64,000 nucleotides of DNA from Desulfovibrio sp. Huiquan2017 (GCF_017351175.1 NZ_JAFMPN010000015.1:1-64000), one strand, 5' to 3'. Positions 28,349 to 36,680 are shown, counted from the stretch's first letter. The notes: generated by a model from the sequence alone, not told the origin. Translations and numbers: made by a program.

Positions 28349-29098
28349 CTATTCCACCGCAACCTTCTCCAAGACCATGGCCCGGACATAGGTGGGCTGC
28401 TCGTCCGAGGACCGCCCGCCCGAGCCGTACCCCACGCCGAGCAGGGAGCCCAGGGGCAGGGAACCAAAGCTATCCGCAACAGTCCGCAAAATAGCCAGGC
28501 CCGTGGGGGTGGCCCGCTCCATGGAACAGTCGGAGCCGAAGGTGGTCAACCCCTTGGCAAGTTCCGCACAAGCCGGTGCGGGAACTGACATTTTACCATG
28601 AGCACAAGTCACGAAACCGGACCCAAGGTCCACGGGGCTGCAGACCACTTTTTCGGCCTCCAGGGCCTCCAGCAAAAGCATGGAACCGCAAATATCAGCA
28701 AGAGTATCCACAGCGCCTATCTCATGGAAGTGAACCTGCTCCAGATCCACGCCGTGGACCTTGGCCTCGGCCTGCCCGAGCAGCCGCAAGGCCTCGACCG
28801 AGCGCGCCCCGGCCCGGCCAGCCAGCCCGCTCGCCTCGATGATCCGACAGAGGTCGGTGTAGTGGCGCAGGGGCTGTTCCCGGGTTTGGAGTACATCCAC
28901 ATGCATGGTCCGGATGCCCGCGATGCGTTTTTCCGTCCACCGGAGCCCGAAGCCGTCCAGTCCGAGCCGGGCCAGCTCCCGTTCCAGAAAATCAAATCCG
29001 CTGCCGGGGCCGCGCCATTCCTCCAGGGCCTGGCTCAGGGCCGAGAGGAGCATATCCCCGCTCACGCCCGTGGAGCAATCAAGATAAATAGTGTTCAT
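28349..29098 (-). CDS. larC: LarC N-terminal domain only (nickel insertion protein, LarC1-like)
   Basis: LarC inserts nickel into the pincer nucleotide made by LarB and LarE. The protein starts MNTIYLDCSTGVSGDMLLSAL and has VHFHEIGAVDTLADI, SPVDLGSGFVTCAHGKMSVPAPA and ERATPTGLAIL, all LarC1 features. It is only 249 residues, whereas full LarC is about 400; the C-terminal LarC2 part that binds CTP is absent, and the next gene (DUF3431) starts 14 nt later, leaving no room for it. Either LarC2 is encoded elsewhere or this protein works without it. Confidence 0.88.
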   Translation of the reverse strand: MNTIYLDCSTGVSGDMLLSALSQALEEWRGPGSGFDFLERELARLGLDGFGLRWTEKRIAGIRTMHVDVLQTREQPLRHYTDLCRIIEASGLAGRAGARSVEALRLLGQAEAKVHGVDLEQVHFHEIGAVDTLADICGSMLLLEALEAEKVVCSPVDLGSGFVTCAHGKMSVPAPACAELAKGLTTFGSDCSMERATPTGLAILRTVADSFGSLPLGSLLGVGYGSGGRSSDEQPTYVRAMVLEKVAVE

Positions 29099-29104
29099 AA
29101 GTCC

Positions 29105-29857
29105 TTATGGATTTCGTTCGCCGATGGCCAACACGTTGATCTTGTGGGCGAGATAGCCCGCGCCGAAGCCGTTGTCGATGTTGAGCACCCCGATGCCCGG
29201 CGCGCAGGAATTCATCATGGTCAGCAGGGCGGCCAGTCCCTGAAAGCTCGCCCCGTAGCCCACACTGGTAGGCACGGCGAGGATGGGAGGCATGGCCATG
29301 CCCCCGATGACCGAGGGCAGCGCCCCCTCCATGCCCGCCACGGCGATGATGACCGAAGCCTTGTTAAGCTCGTCCATGACCGAAAAAAGCCTGTGGATGC
29401 CCGCCACCCCGCAATCGAAGTGCCGGTCCACCCGGCTGCCCAGGAACTCGGCCGTGCCCGCTGCCTCCTCGGCCACGGACAGGTCGGACGTGCCCGCCGA
29501 GACGACCACCACCTTGCCAGCCGGAGCTGCCGGGGCCTCCCCGACGGACAGCAGCCCGGACACCGGGTCGAAGCGGGCATCCGCCACCGCACGAACGGCT
29601 TCGAAGTGGGCCTGATCGGCCTTGGTCCCGAGGGCTCTTCCGTTGTGGCGGTTAAGGTGATCAAAGATCGAAGCCACCTGATCGGGCGTCTTGCCCGCGC
29701 AATAAACCACTTCGGGTCCGCCGGTGCGCAATTGGCGAAACTGGTCAATCTTGGCGCAGCCGGTCTCAATGAAGGATTGCCTGAGCAATTCCTTCTTCAA
29801 CGCGTCCCGCGAAATCTGTCCGGCCTCAAAATCGTCGAGCAGGCGGTCCAGACTCAT
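29105..29857 (-). CDS. larB: Nicotinate adenine dinucleotide carboxylase/hydrolase LarB
   Basis: LarB carboxylates NaAD and releases AMP to make pyridinium-3,5-biscarboxylate mononucleotide. The 250-residue protein has an N-terminal helical part and a PurE-like domain with VVVVSAGTSDLSVAEEAAGTAEFLG and VIIAVAGMEGALPSVIGGM. The conserved NSCAPG motif places the catalytic cysteine at C218, equivalent to C221 of L. plantarum. Its ATG overlaps the larE stop by 4 nt. Confidence 0.95.
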   Translation of the reverse strand: MSLDRLLDDFEAGQISRDALKKELLRQSFIETGCAKIDQFRQLRTGGPEVVYCAGKTPDQVASIFDHLNRHNGRALGTKADQAHFEAVRAVADARFDPVSGLLSVGEAPAAPAGKVVVVSAGTSDLSVAEEAAGTAEFLGSRVDRHFDCGVAGIHRLFSVMDELNKASVIIAVAGMEGALPSVIGGMAMPPILAVPTSVGYGASFQGLAALLTMMNSCAPGIGVLNIDNGFGAGYLAHKINVLAIGERNP

Positions 29858-30615
29858 TCCCTCCACTCCTTGAAGGTGCATGATTCCAGCCCGATCCTGT
29901 GCGCCAACGCCACGACTTTATCACGATTTTCCATTATTATTTCTGCATATTGTGGAATATACTCCACGGTTGCCATCAGATTATCGGACCGCGCCCGCAC
30001 GGTCTCCACGCCGATGGCATGGAGGTAGGATTCCAAAGCGTTCACCCGGCCGAGCCCGTCGGCGGTCAAGGCCGTGCCCATGGGGATTCGGGTGGCCAGG
30101 CAGCTTTCGGACGGCGCATCCCAGTTGGGCAACTCCGCCTCGCGCGCCAGTCCCCGGATCTCGGCCTTGCCGAGCCCGGCCGCCAGCAGGACCGAATAGA
30201 CGTTGAACTCAGCCACGGCCTTGAGCCCGGGACGCTTCGGATCGTCGTCCGCGTTGGTCCCGTCCAGAAGCAGGCAGTCAGCCCCGAAGGCATCCCGTAT
30301 GGTCCGGAAAACAAGACATTTGCAATGGTAGCACCGGTCGGCTCGATTGTGTTGAACCCCGGGAACGGCCAGGGCCGAGACTTGGATGACGCGGTGCTCG
30401 ATGCCGATGTGCGCGGCCACCCACTCGGCGCGCCGCAGGTCCCGCTCCGGGGTCAATTCGCTGACCACGGTGCAGGCCACGGCCCGGTCCCCGAGGGCGA
30501 GATGCGCTGCGGCGGCCGCAAGGCCGCTGTCCACGCCGCCGGACAGGGCCACGACCGCGCAGCCGACGTCGCCAGCGCGAGCGGCAACGAGGGAAGCGAG
30601 ATGTTCAAGGCTCAT
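29854..30615 (-). CDS. larE: Pyridinium-3,5-biscarboxylate sulfurtransferase LarE
   Basis: LarE converts the two carboxylates to thiocarboxylates. The 253-residue PP-loop enzyme has the pyrophosphate motif SGGVDS, RCYHCK and PSESCLATRIPMG. C172 matches the sacrificial cysteine (C176) of the L. plantarum enzyme; whether extra cysteines bind a cluster instead is not decided here. First of the lar genes on the minus strand. No larA (racemase) lies in the window. Confidence 0.95.
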   Translation of the reverse strand: MSLEHLASLVAARAGDVGCAVVALSGGVDSGLAAAAAHLALGDRAVACTVVSELTPERDLRRAEWVAAHIGIEHRVIQVSALAVPGVQHNRADRCYHCKCLVFRTIRDAFGADCLLLDGTNADDDPKRPGLKAVAEFNVYSVLLAAGLGKAEIRGLAREAELPNWDAPSESCLATRIPMGTALTADGLGRVNALESYLHAIGVETVRARSDNLMATVEYIPQYAEIIMENRDKVVALAHRIGLESCTFKEWRE

Positions 30616-30650
30616 ACTGGAAGATAGCCCACACGACAGCCCGGTTCAAC

Positions 30651-32042
30651 TCATTTCAGGCTTTCGCGGCCCAGGAGGTCTATGCGCCGCCAGGGCCCCT
30701 TGGTGAACCGGAACGCAAACGTGGCTGCCAAAATCACCACGTAGACGAGCAGGAACAGCCACGGTCCGTGGATGCTGACGATGCCCAGCCAGTTAATGAT
30801 CATCAGGGGAATGACAAGGCAGACGATGGAGGAGGTGCCCATGACGAACATGATGAACCGGGTGTCGCCCGCGCCCTTGAGGCCCCCCATATAGATGATG
30901 GCCACGGCATCCAGTAGCGTGAACACCGCACTGTAGCGCATGAGCACTTCGCCCATCTTGAGGACCGCGTCGAAATTGACCCCGGCCGCGCCCCGGGCCC
31001 GGAACAGGTTCAGCAGAGGCTCCGGCAGGAGCCAGAAGACCACAGCCATGACCCCCATGTAGGCCAGGGCCAGATGCAGGACCGAATGGGTGCAGAAGGC
31101 CGCCCGGTCGGGGTTCCTGTCGCCCATGGCCTGGCCGGCCATGATGCTGGCCGCCACATGCAGGCCGATGGTCGGCAGGAAGGCCAGGTTGTAAATGGAG
31201 AAAACCGCGCTGGTGGCGGCCAGCTCCACCGGCCCGAACCGCCCGACGATGAAGACAAAAAAGGAGATGGCGAACATATCCAGGAAAAACTGGACCCCAC
31301 CGGGCAGGCCGAAATGCAGGAACCGGGCAAAGAGGGCGCGATCGAACCGCCAGGCGGACCGGACCTTGAAAAGGACCTCGTTCTTGCGGGTGAAGATGAG
31401 CAGTATGTAGACGATCAGAGGCGCGATGAAACCGATGACCGTGGCCAGACCCGCTCCGGCGATGCCCATTTCCGGAAAGGGACCGATGCCGTTGATCAGA
31501 CAGTAATCCAGCGGGATGTTGATGAAGATCGACCCCAGACTGATGAGCATGACCGGCTTGGTCAGGCCCCGTCCGGCAAAGAAGTTCGACAGGCACAGGC
31601 CCAACAGGCTGGGCAGGCTGCCCACGGTCAGGATCTGGAAATAGATGACTTCCAGCCGCCGAATGGACTCGGGGTGCCCCCCCAAACTGAACAAGGGCTC
31701 GGCCAAGAAAGCCAGGGAAGCGAGCAGCAACCCGGCGGGCACACAGAACCAGATGCCCACCCACAGGGCGCGGCCCACATCCGCGGGACGGCACGCGCCG
31801 GTATACTGGGCGATGAACACGTTGACGTATTCAGACACGCCCATGAAAAAGGACAGAAACAAAAAGGCCATGACATTGGCCGGCAACGACGCGCCCAAGG
31901 CCTCCAGAGAGTAGTTGCCCAGAAAAATGCGGTCCGTAAAGGTCATGACCGTGTTGGAGATCATACTGACGACCAGGGGCAACCCGATGACCAGGGCCTC
32001 CCGATACCCGCCTTGTGCGCGCCAACGCTTCATCAACTTCAT
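30651..32042 (-). CDS. MATE family efflux transporter
   Basis: The 463-residue protein has 12 predicted membrane helices in two related halves, the MATE-type start (LVIGLPLVVSMISNTVMTFTDRIFLGNYSLEALGASLPANV) and the NIPLDYCLINGIGPFPEMGIAGAGLATVIG segment in the first half. It should export cationic compounds using Na+ or H+. It is divergent from a marR gene 173 bp away, which is probably its regulator. Confidence 0.93.
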   Translation of the reverse strand: MKLMKRWRAQGGYREALVIGLPLVVSMISNTVMTFTDRIFLGNYSLEALGASLPANVMAFLFLSFFMGVSEYVNVFIAQYTGACRPADVGRALWVGIWFCVPAGLLLASLAFLAEPLFSLGGHPESIRRLEVIYFQILTVGSLPSLLGLCLSNFFAGRGLTKPVMLISLGSIFINIPLDYCLINGIGPFPEMGIAGAGLATVIGFIAPLIVYILLIFTRKNEVLFKVRSAWRFDRALFARFLHFGLPGGVQFFLDMFAISFFVFIVGRFGPVELAATSAVFSIYNLAFLPTIGLHVAASIMAGQAMGDRNPDRAAFCTHSVLHLALAYMGVMAVVFWLLPEPLLNLFRARGAAGVNFDAVLKMGEVLMRYSAVFTLLDAVAIIYMGGLKGAGDTRFIMFVMGTSSIVCLVIPLMIINWLGIVSIHGPWLFLLVYVVILAATFAFRFTKGPWRRIDLLGRESLK

Positions 32043-32215
32043 TTTATTCCTCGATTATTACGGCCCGCCCCCCCGCAGGGCCTCGGACCGGCTTTGGCAA
32101 CCTATACCGGCAGGGCGCGACGGTAAAGGAGAATCCATGCACGGTCCCGACTTGCGAGACGAAAGACAGCATGCTATCTAAAAATCGACATCAAGTTGCA
32201 ATATCGGGGGAAGTT

Positions 32216-32728
32216 ATGGACGAAAATGCGGAGTATCGGTTCTTCCCGGCCATATCCCGGTTTAACCGGCTGTATGCCAAGGCCTTGTCCAAGCGGCTCG
32301 ATCCCCATGGGGTGCGGCCCGGCTATCTGGAAGTCTTGTTCCGCCTGTGGGAAGGGGACGGCATCACCCAGAAGGAGCTCCACGCCTGCCTCGACGTGGA
32401 ACAGGCCACATTGTCCAACACGCTCAAGCGGATGGAGCGGGATGGCTTCCTGACCCGCGAGCGCAGCCGGAAAGACCGCAGGCGGTCCGTCATCCTGCTG
32501 ACCGAAACCGGAGCGAGCCTGCGCAAGCTGGTCCCGGCGGCCATTGATGACCTGCAAGCCGTGGTCAACACCCGCCTGAGCGTCACCGACCGGCGCTACT
32601 TCCGGCGCATCCTCATGCAAATGAACGAACAGCTCGTTTCGGACTTGGACGACGCCACCCTGGTTCTCCTCGACGAGGTGGAGCCGGACGGCGACACCTT
32701 GATGCTCGTGGATGAAATCAAAAAATAG
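32216..32728 (+). CDS. MarR-family transcriptional regulator
   Basis: The 170-residue protein has the MarR winged helix (about 35-105): RPGYLEVLFRLWEGDGITQKELHACLDVEQATLSNTLKRMERDGFLTRERSRKDRRRSVILLTETG. GGGGGAAGTT precedes the ATG at 32216. The divergent layout with the MATE gene suggests it represses the exporter and itself. An 8-bp palindrome AGCATGCT at 32168-32175 is the only dyad noted in the gap and is weak evidence for an operator. Confidence 0.92.
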   Translation: MDENAEYRFFPAISRFNRLYAKALSKRLDPHGVRPGYLEVLFRLWEGDGITQKELHACLDVEQATLSNTLKRMERDGFLTRERSRKDRRRSVILLTETGASLRKLVPAAIDDLQAVVNTRLSVTDRRYFRRILMQMNEQLVSDLDDATLVLLDEVEPDGDTLMLVDEIKK

Positions 32729-33163
32729 CCCGCCTCGACATCCGCAATCAACCACAAGCGATCCCAGGGCGTTTTTTCCCTGGGCCGCCAGGCCCTGCTC
32801 CGGGGTTTTCCCACCCATATCCGCACAATACAGCATACGTCCTCAAAGGATGCATCCAATAGCCGCACTTTTTCGCCACACAGCACACTTATTTTTAACA
32901 TATTGTAATAATACGTTATTTAAATAAAGTCACGCTAACAGCTCGTTGACGGCAGTGTTTCGAACGTGCTAATTCAACCAAGCCGTACAGGAACGGGAAA
33001 TGTCCAAATTGTGTTTTTTCCCCATTATTTTTTGCGGCGAAATCTGCTATGTGTTCCCTAATTAACAACAACATCCTGTAATCTTTCTTTATAGGGTTAT
33101 GTCTAGAACAATTCTAGACAATATGGGACAACGTTGTACTTTGTTGACAATCTTTGACACCCT
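32729..33163. other. AT-rich intergenic region with several dyads
   Basis: No gene was recognised. A CCCAGGG/CCCTGGG stem lies soon after marR at about 32763-32784. The rest is much AT-richer than the chromosome average, with runs of T and A, and ends in the palindrome and GACA array at 33.1 kb. Confidence 0.6.
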
Positions 33164-33210
33164 ATGTCAAAAGACGAACATCATAGGTCGAATTGTGACA
33201 TTATGGACAA
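33100..33210. promoter_or_regulatory. Palindrome plus helically phased GACA array
   Basis: A perfect dyad TGTCTAGAA-N3-TTCTAGACA (33100-33120) is followed by GACA motifs beginning at 33117, 33127, 33146, 33156, 33197 and 33206, with reverse copies near 33135 and 33165. Spacing is close to 10 or 20 bp, so most sites face one side of the helix. A dyad TTTGACA-N5-TGTCAAA (33153-33171) covers the first candidate start codon of the downstream HTH gene. Confidence 0.6.
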
Positions 33211-33454
33211 CTCAGATGCACCCAGGCCGCCGACTCTGCTTACCGTGCGGGAAGTTGCGGACTATTTACGGGTTCACCAGAGGACGGCCTACAGGCTGAT
33301 CACCAGCGGCGAAATCAAGGCCATCAAGATCGGAAGCCAATGGCGCGTCCCCGAGCAAGCGTTGATGGAATTTTTAGAGAGTGGAATGAAGGCGGCGGCT
33401 CCTTCGCGCAAGCGGAAGGCCGGTCCGGATCAATTCAAACTCCCACTGGACTAA
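33164..33454 (+). CDS. Excisionase/AlpA-type helix-turn-helix protein
   Basis: The 96-residue protein contains a MerR-like winged helix (about 25-72: LLTVREVADYLRVHQRTAYRLITSGEIKAIKIGSQWRVPEQALMEFLE) as in excisionase-family DNA-binding proteins, and a basic tail (SRKRKAGP). The ATG at 33164 sits inside a dyad; an in-frame ATG at 33203 would place nearly all of the GACA array upstream. Neither has a clear ribosome binding site. It may bind the array and regulate itself and the next gene. Such genes often come from phages or integrative elements; no integrase is adjacent. Confidence 0.82.
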   Translation: MSKDEHHRSNCDIMDNSDAPRPPTLLTVREVADYLRVHQRTAYRLITSGEIKAIKIGSQWRVPEQALMEFLESGMKAAAPSRKRKAGPDQFKLPLD

Positions 33455-33464
33455 GGAGAGCGGC

Positions 33465-33869
33465 ATGTCGAGAAGAACGGTTGGCGGTTATGACGGGAGC
33501 GACCCGATCCTGAACGTGACCCTGCCGAATGATTTCGGCGAGGACCTTGCGGTTACCGGCCAGCTTATTGGCGAAGAAATGTACTTTGACGACGGAACCG
33601 GTATGCTGACCATGGAAAAGCTGTACCGGGCCGAAGACGGAAAGCTTGCCTACGGCATCATCTCCGCCATCGGGCATGCCCGTGAACGCCGCGCCTACCG
33701 CGTCGAGGAGGGCGAGGAAAGCTGCATCGTCACCAACGGCAGCCTGAGCCTGGAATTCGGCTACGACCAACTCTTCGAGCTCCTAGCCGTGGCCCTGGAG
33801 TCCGAAAAGGAAGCCGCTGGCGCACAGGTCGGCGAACAAGTTCGCCGCAAACTCGCCGTCAACGAATAG
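33465..33869 (+). CDS. Protein of unknown function, 134 residues
   Basis: I do not recognise this acidic protein. It has alternating strands (ILNVTLPNDFGEDLAVTGQLIGEEMYFDDGTGMLTMEKLY) and a C-terminal amphipathic helix (ELLAVALESEKEAAGAQVGEQVRRKL). No signal peptide or membrane segment is visible. AAGGAG precedes the ATG, 10 nt after the HTH gene, and a terminator follows, so the two genes form an operon. Confidence 0.75.
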   Translation: MSRRTVGGYDGSDPILNVTLPNDFGEDLAVTGQLIGEEMYFDDGTGMLTMEKLYRAEDGKLAYGIISAIGHARERRAYRVEEGEESCIVTNGSLSLEFGYDQLFELLAVALESEKEAAGAQVGEQVRRKLAVNE

Positions 33870-33888
33870 TTTTCTCCGATACCGGAAG

Positions 33889-33918
33889 AAAAAAAGGGGC
33901 CTTGAGCCCTTTTTTTTT
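33889..33918 (+). terminator. Intrinsic terminator of the HTH/unknown gene pair
   Basis: An A tract plus GGGGC pairs with GCCC plus a T tract across a 5-nt loop (CTTGA), ending in nine T. It starts 19 nt past the stop codon. Confidence 0.9.
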
Positions 33919-34332
33919 GCTTATATAGTTAGCTCCCTTTCCATAAGCGAAAAGCCGCGTAGTGGAAAAAAGATCGCGCCGCAGCGCAAAAACGGGAAGC
34001 AAGGGCGCGAGTCCTTGCCCGCCGGAGACGAAATCATTTTGATTTTCGCCGCGAAGCGGCTTTCAACGCCTGATTTTTCCAGGAAGTTAAGGAGATAGCT
34101 CTTTTTTTGGGCCTTACATGGTGGTTGTCGCCCTCCGCGCAACCAAAAGTCCACAGGACGCAAAACAGCCACCCGTCGGCAGGCCGAAGCCACTTCGGCC
34201 CCTTCAGGCCTTTTCCCGCTCTCCGCAGATACCGCGCACACGCCAACCTCTTTCCCTCTTCGTTTTTCCTCCCCGCGAACGGTACAAAAAAACCAAGAGG
34301 GAAAAGGAGATGGAGCAAAAGGCATCCAACCT
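33919..34332. other. Structured non-coding stretch between convergent genes
   Basis: No gene was recognised. Nested inverted repeats occur: AAAGCCGC (33951-33958) with GCGGCTTT (34056-34063), TCGCGCC (33974-33980) with GGCGCGA (34004-34010), GCAAGG (33999-34004) with CCTTGC (34013-34018), and GGCCGAAG-N3-CTTCGGCC (34182-34200). The CCGCCGGAGAC motif (34019-34029) marks it as another member of the hairpin element family. Confidence 0.5.
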
Positions 34333-35628
34333 CTACTTCAAAAAATCACGCTGGCCGGTGGCTTCCATGACGGAGGCCCACCAATCGGAACTGGTGTTGA
34401 TGTGACGGCGTTTGGTGGCAACGAGGTCCAGGGGCAAGTGAACCATGCTTGATTTGAGGCGGGACACGACCATGCCGGTTTTGCCCGCCATGGCCGCATG
34501 CACGGCATTCTGGCCAAGAAATCCGCAATAGACCCGATCGCTCGCGTTGGCCGGGACAGATCGTATCAAGTAGCTGGGATCAATGAATTTGATGTTAACC
34601 TCGAAATTTTTGACCCGGGCATATTCCTCAAGCTCGGAGACGATACGGCCGCATATGTCACCGAGTTTCGGGTTGCCCGAGGGGTCCCGTTCGGGCTCGC
34701 CACCGAGCAGGTCCTGGCCCGCGCCCTCGGCACAGACGATGATGGAGTGTTTGCGCTCCTTGAGGCGCGTTTCCACGGCTTGCAGCAGCCCGCCTTCCCC
34801 GGTCAGGGCAAATGGCTGTTCCGGGACCAGGAGGAAGTTGACTTCCTGCATGGCCAGGGTGGCCTGGGCCGCGATGAAACCGGCTTCCCGGCCCATGAGC
34901 TTGACCAGCCCCACGCCCATGTCCATGCCGGTGGCCTCCACATGGGCGCACTGGATGACCTCGGCGGCCTTTTCCACGGCGGTGTCGAAGCCGAAGGAGC
35001 GGGTGATGAAGTTGATGTCGTTGTCGATGGTCTTGGGGATGCCGATGACGGCGATGTTCCGTTTGCGCAGGGAGATCTCGTTGACGATGGATTTGGCCGC
35101 GCGCATGGCTCCATCGCCACCGATGACGAACAGGACGTTGATGTTCAGCCGCTCCAGGGAATCGACGATCTCCACGGGGTCCTGGAGCCCACGCGACGAA
35201 CCGAGGATGGTCCCGCCGAACTGATGTATGTGCGAGACCGCGTCCGGGGTAAGCTCCCGGATGTCGTAACCGTACTTGGGAATGAAGCCGCGCAGGCCGT
35301 TGGTGATGCCGAGCACGTGGCGCACGCCGTAATGATAGTGGGCCTCGTGCACGATGGCCCGGATGACGTCGTTGATGCCCGGGCAGATGCCGCCGCAGGT
35401 GACTATGGCGCAACGGGCCTTAGCGGCGTCGAAGTAGATGTGTTCGCGCGGCCCGGCCTTTTCGAAGTCCTTTTGCAGAACGTCGGCGTCCAATTCGGTC
35501 AATTCGCCGGAGGTGAGCATCAGGCTCGTCGGGCTTGATCCGTCCACGAACCGCGCCTTTCTGAGTGGCGATTTGATTTTGGCCTTGCCAAGAGTCGGAA
35601 TTTCAGTAATGAAATCAAACTGTTTCAT
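34333..35628 (-). CDS. pfkA: ATP-dependent 6-phosphofructokinase, long form
   Basis: The 431-residue protein is a PFK of the long plant/protist-like clade. It has TCGGICPGINDVIR at the N-terminal nucleotide site, GGDGAMRAA, and PKTIDND at the active site. GGDG (rather than GGDD) points to ATP as donor, while the lysine in PKTIDND is the residue typical of pyrophosphate enzymes; such hybrids are known among ATP-dependent members of this clade. It catalyses fructose 6-phosphate phosphorylation. It precedes no obvious glycolytic operon; the next gene upstream is the heptose kinase. Confidence 0.9.
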   Translation of the reverse strand: MKQFDFITEIPTLGKAKIKSPLRKARFVDGSSPTSLMLTSGELTELDADVLQKDFEKAGPREHIYFDAAKARCAIVTCGGICPGINDVIRAIVHEAHYHYGVRHVLGITNGLRGFIPKYGYDIRELTPDAVSHIHQFGGTILGSSRGLQDPVEIVDSLERLNINVLFVIGGDGAMRAAKSIVNEISLRKRNIAVIGIPKTIDNDINFITRSFGFDTAVEKAAEVIQCAHVEATGMDMGVGLVKLMGREAGFIAAQATLAMQEVNFLLVPEQPFALTGEGGLLQAVETRLKERKHSIIVCAEGAGQDLLGGEPERDPSGNPKLGDICGRIVSELEEYARVKNFEVNIKFIDPSYLIRSVPANASDRVYCGFLGQNAVHAAMAGKTGMVVSRLKSSMVHLPLDLVATKRRHINTSSDWWASVMEATGQRDFLK

Positions 35629-35666
35629 TGTACTACGCTCCGCTTTTCATCCGGAATTACGGCTGG

Positions 35667-36680
35667 TCATTCCGTCCAGAAGGTCACCTGGGGTTCCGGC
35701 AACTCGTTGATGGTTTCCAGGAGCTCGCCGGGAGTTGCCGTGGCCGCGCCCACTTGGGCCACGACCACGCCTGCCGCGTAGTTGGCCAGGGTGCAGGCGG
35801 TGAGCAGGTCCATGCCCGCGGCCAGGGCCAGGCCCGTGGTGGCGATGACCGTGTCGCCTGCGCCGGTGACATCGAAGACCTTGCGCGCGAATGTCGGGAT
35901 ATGTTTAATGGCGTCGTTCCCTTCGAACAAGGCCATGCCGTCGGGTCCGAGGGTAATGAGCAGATTGCGACAGTTGAGCCGCCTGAAGAGGGCACGGCCC
36001 GCCGCGATGATGGAGGCCTGGTCGGAAACCGGCAGGTTGGCGCCTTCGCTGGCTTCCTTGGTGTTGGGCGTAAGCAGGTCCACGCCACGGTAGAGGTCGT
36101 AATTCACGGTTTTGGGGTCCACCAGGATCAGCGGTGGAGTGGACCGGGCCTGGACCAGCGGCATGAAGCGATCCATGAATTCCTTGGAAATAAACCCCTT
36201 GCCGTAATCGGAAAGAATGATCACCGGAAAATCGGGCAGATTTTCCTGAAGAATGACGAAGAGGGTGTTCATTTCCTCCGGGGAAAGGGAGCCCACCCGT
36301 TCCTGGTCCACGCGCACGACCTGCTGGTTGTGCGCGATGATCCGGGTCTTGACCGTGGTGGGGCGGTCGCCGCCCTGGATAAGCCGAGTGCTCAGGCCCG
36401 CATGCTCGCACAGATTCTCCAGGATTTCGCCGTTGTGATCCGTGCCTACGGCCCCGATGAGCAGGGGTTTGCCGCCCAGGTCGGCGATGTTCCGGGCCAC
36501 GTTGCCCGCTCCGCCCAAGAAAAAGGATTCGTCCTTTACCTGGACCACCGGCACGGGGGCTTCCGGCGATATGCGTTCCACGCCGCCCATGAGGTAGTGG
36601 TCCAGCATGAGATCGCCTATGATCATGACCTTGTGGCCCTTGAGAGCGCTGACGGCTTCCAAAATCATTTCATGTGACAT
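35667..36680 (-). CDS. rfaE1: D-glycero-beta-D-manno-heptose-7-phosphate kinase (RfaE domain I)
   Basis: The 337-residue PfkB-family kinase has VMIIGDLMLDHYLMGGVERISPEAPVPV, FFLGGAGNVARNIADLGG and DVTGAGDTVIA with the catalytic Asp. It makes heptose 1,7-bisphosphate for the LPS inner core. Only the kinase half is present, so the adenylyltransferase (RfaE domain II) must be separate. No ribosome binding site precedes the chosen ATG; an in-frame start up to 36746 is possible. Confidence 0.92.
   Translation of the reverse strand: MSHEMILEAVSALKGHKVMIIGDLMLDHYLMGGVERISPEAPVPVVQVKDESFFLGGAGNVARNIADLGGKPLLIGAVGTDHNGEILENLCEHAGLSTRLIQGGDRPTTVKTRIIAHNQQVVRVDQERVGSLSPEEMNTLFVILQENLPDFPVIILSDYGKGFISKEFMDRFMPLVQARSTPPLILVDPKTVNYDLYRGVDLLTPNTKEASEGANLPVSDQASIIAAGRALFRRLNCRNLLITLGPDGMALFEGNDAIKHIPTFARKVFDVTGAGDTVIATTGLALAAGMDLLTACTLANYAAGVVVAQVGAATATPGELLETINELPEPQVTFWTE

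Noticed and set aside
33117-33210. CRISPR-like or iteron array at the GACA repeats
   Set aside because: Repeat units are only 4-5 bp with no spacers or cas genes; the phased regulatory reading fits better.
33921-34325. Minus-strand frame of 134 codons between the unknown gene and pfkA
   Set aside because: Composition is biased, it crosses several hairpins, and it ends inside the terminator region of the plus-strand operon.
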